NCBI GenBank assembly: GCA_030043395.1
Contig: JASHXW010000092.1
Location: forward strand, 1-5,700
Direction of reading: 5' to 3'
DNA from: Streptosporangiaceae bacterium
Lineage (GTDB): Bacteria; Actinomycetota; Actinomycetes; Streptosporangiales; Streptosporangiaceae
DNA: 5,700 nt
Within the stretch, counting starts at the first letter, position 1. The number at the start of each line of letters is the position of its first letter. A program made the position numbers and the translations under genes. Under the pieces are notes generated by a model. It was not told where the DNA came from. It searched no databases and worked only from the letters and a program-made list of their open reading frames with translations. Below, in pieces: positions 4,634 to 5,700 of this stretch.

Positions 4634-5700
4634 TCAGGCGATCCTCACCGGCCCGGACTGGCCAAGCACGGCACCGGAGGCATCATGCGCCTGGGCCACG
4701 AAATACGGCCCGGAGCCGCGCACGGCGATAGCGGTCTCGAAGCCGGTACGGGCACTTGAGCCGACTGTACGCAGGGAGGAGCTGTTCTGGCCGGCCAGGA
4801 CCGTCCAGGACGCGACCTCGGTCGCGCCGTTCCAGCTCGCGTAGACCGTGGCTCCGCCCGAACGGTGCCGGGCGGCGGCGGCGGGCGGCTCGGACGGATG
4901 GCCGACCCAGGGACCGATGAAGGACCGGTAGGTCGGGGCGCCCTTGGTAAGCCGGCCCTCGAGCAGCAGCTGCCCATTGGGACCGAAGTACGAGAACCAC
5001 GGGTTGGTGCCCCAGCCTACGAACATCCCGCCGTCAGGCAGCAGCTGCGCGTTGCCCATCGCGTGCGCCAGCACGGGATGCCCTGGATTGAAGAACTGCT
5101 CCTTGAGCGAGACCGTCATGTGCTTGGGATCGGTGTCGACATTCAGGATCAATGCCCGCGACTGCTTCTCCTCAGCGGGCGGGCCGGCGCCGTCGTCGAA
5201 GACCGTCATGATGCCGCTGCCGTGCCAGCGGGCGTCGTGCTGCCAGTAGAACTTGCTTCCCGGCTCCATGGTGAAGTCGCTCTGCTTGCCGTTCATGCGC
5301 CAGACGATCTGGCCGTCACTGCGCCGGACCAGGTACACGCACCAGGTGTTCCTTGCCCCGATCATCAGGTGCTCGTCGTCGAACTCAGCGATGGAGTTGA
5401 TGTGGAAGTAGTCCCACGCCTTGGCCGCGCTCGTGCCCCTGACCTTCGTCTCGTACGACTCGGCGAGGGGGACATGATCCAGGCTGTTCCACTGGAACAG
5501 CAACTCGCCGGTAGCGATGTCGATCTCCTGCGCGACCCCGGCCAGCAGCCACCCGTTCTTCGGCCCGCCAAACGCTCGCAGGTCCATGTCGCTGAGCGTC
5601 TGGAAGGCGGTGACCAGCGCGGTGCCCTGCGGGGTGACGACGAAGTCGTGCAGGTCGACCTTGAGGCCGTTATGGGCATAGACGGTGTCGATGATGCGGT
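4634..5700 (-). CDS. Arylsulfotransferase (ASST)-like protein, C-terminal part, 5' end outside window
   Basis: The frame is open from the right edge (first full codon at 5698-5696) to the TGA at 4636-4634, giving 354 residues. An internal ATG at 5587 is not the start, because conserved family sequence continues upstream of it. Bacterial ASSTs are periplasmic or secreted beta-propellers that move sulfate between phenolic compounds through a catalytic histidine. Visible conserved blocks, numbered from the first visible residue, are VDLHDFVVTPQGTALVTAF (14-32), DYFHINSIAEFDD (96-108) with the H-x-N pair, LMIGARNTWCVYLVRRSDGQ (110-129), WQHDARWHGSGIMTVFDDGA (152-171) with the probable catalytic-type His154, and HAMGNAQLLPDGGMFVGWG (211-229). 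By analogy with E. coli ASST, His99, Asn101, Arg116 and His154 would line the active site. Residues from about 260 to 354 form an extra tail (VYASWNGATEVASWTVLAG) that looks like a beta-sandwich. The signal peptide, if present, lies beyond the window. Many actinobacterial members have no proven sulfotransferase activity. Confidence 0.85.
   Translation of the reverse strand, partial: RIIDTVYAHNGLKVDLHDFVVTPQGTALVTAFQTLSDMDLRAFGGPKNGWLLAGVAQEIDIATGELLFQWNSLDHVPLAESYETKVRGTSAAKAWDYFHINSIAEFDDEHLMIGARNTWCVYLVRRSDGQIVWRMNGKQSDFTMEPGSKFYWQHDARWHGSGIMTVFDDGAGPPAEEKQSRALILNVDTDPKHMTVSLKEQFFNPGHPVLAHAMGNAQLLPDGGMFVGWGTNPWFSYFGPNGQLLLEGRLTKGAPTYRSFIGPWVGHPSEPPAAAARHRSGGATVYASWNGATEVASWTVLAGQNSSSLRTVGSSARTGFETAIAVRGSGPYFVAQAHDASGAVLGQSGPVRIA

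Noticed and set aside
4081..4731. 216-codon plus-strand open frame overlapping ybaK in another frame
   Set aside because: The sequence is Arg/Gly-rich and low-complexity, and the ybaK frame matches the deacylase family over its whole length.

Overview
The window comes from a high-GC actinobacterial chromosome. The genes are strongly GC-biased at third codon positions. One gene has a GTG start with an AAGGAGG ribosome binding site, and another has a TANNNT -10 box a few bases upstream of an ATG with no ribosome binding site, the usual actinobacterial leaderless arrangement. The genus cannot be fixed from the sequence. It looks like a Streptomyces/Streptosporangiales-type genome.

Layout. Positions 1-172 are a comparatively AT-rich leader with a perfect 12-bp palindrome. 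Positions 173-2566 (+) encode a 797-residue STAND-type P-loop NTPase (NB-ARC-like) whose C-terminal half is a TPR array in exact 42-residue register. Positions 2567-2898 are non-coding and hold an AT-rich island with a bulged inverted repeat, probably the control region of the next gene. Positions 2899-4029 (+) encode a retaining GT4-family (GT-B fold) glycosyltransferase. Positions 4030-4126 are a short spacer with a GC-rich hairpin and a candidate leaderless promoter. Positions 4127-4624 (+) encode a YbaK/EbsC-type Cys-tRNA(Pro) deacylase. Positions 4634-5700 (-) hold the C-terminal 354 residues of an arylsulfotransferase-like (ASST) secreted beta-propeller protein. It converges on ybaK with 9 bases between the stop codons and runs off the right edge.

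The four genes do not form an obvious operon or pathway. The three plus-strand genes are separated by 332 and 97 bases, each gap with its own control-like sequence, and the fourth points the other way. YbaK is translation quality control. The glycosyltransferase probably acts on a cell-surface or secondary glycoconjugate. The ASST-like protein is expected outside the membrane. The STAND/TPR protein is the only candidate for something unusual: it has sensor-type TPRs and a switch-type NTPase but no effector domain of its own. No complete undescribed system can be demonstrated within this window.
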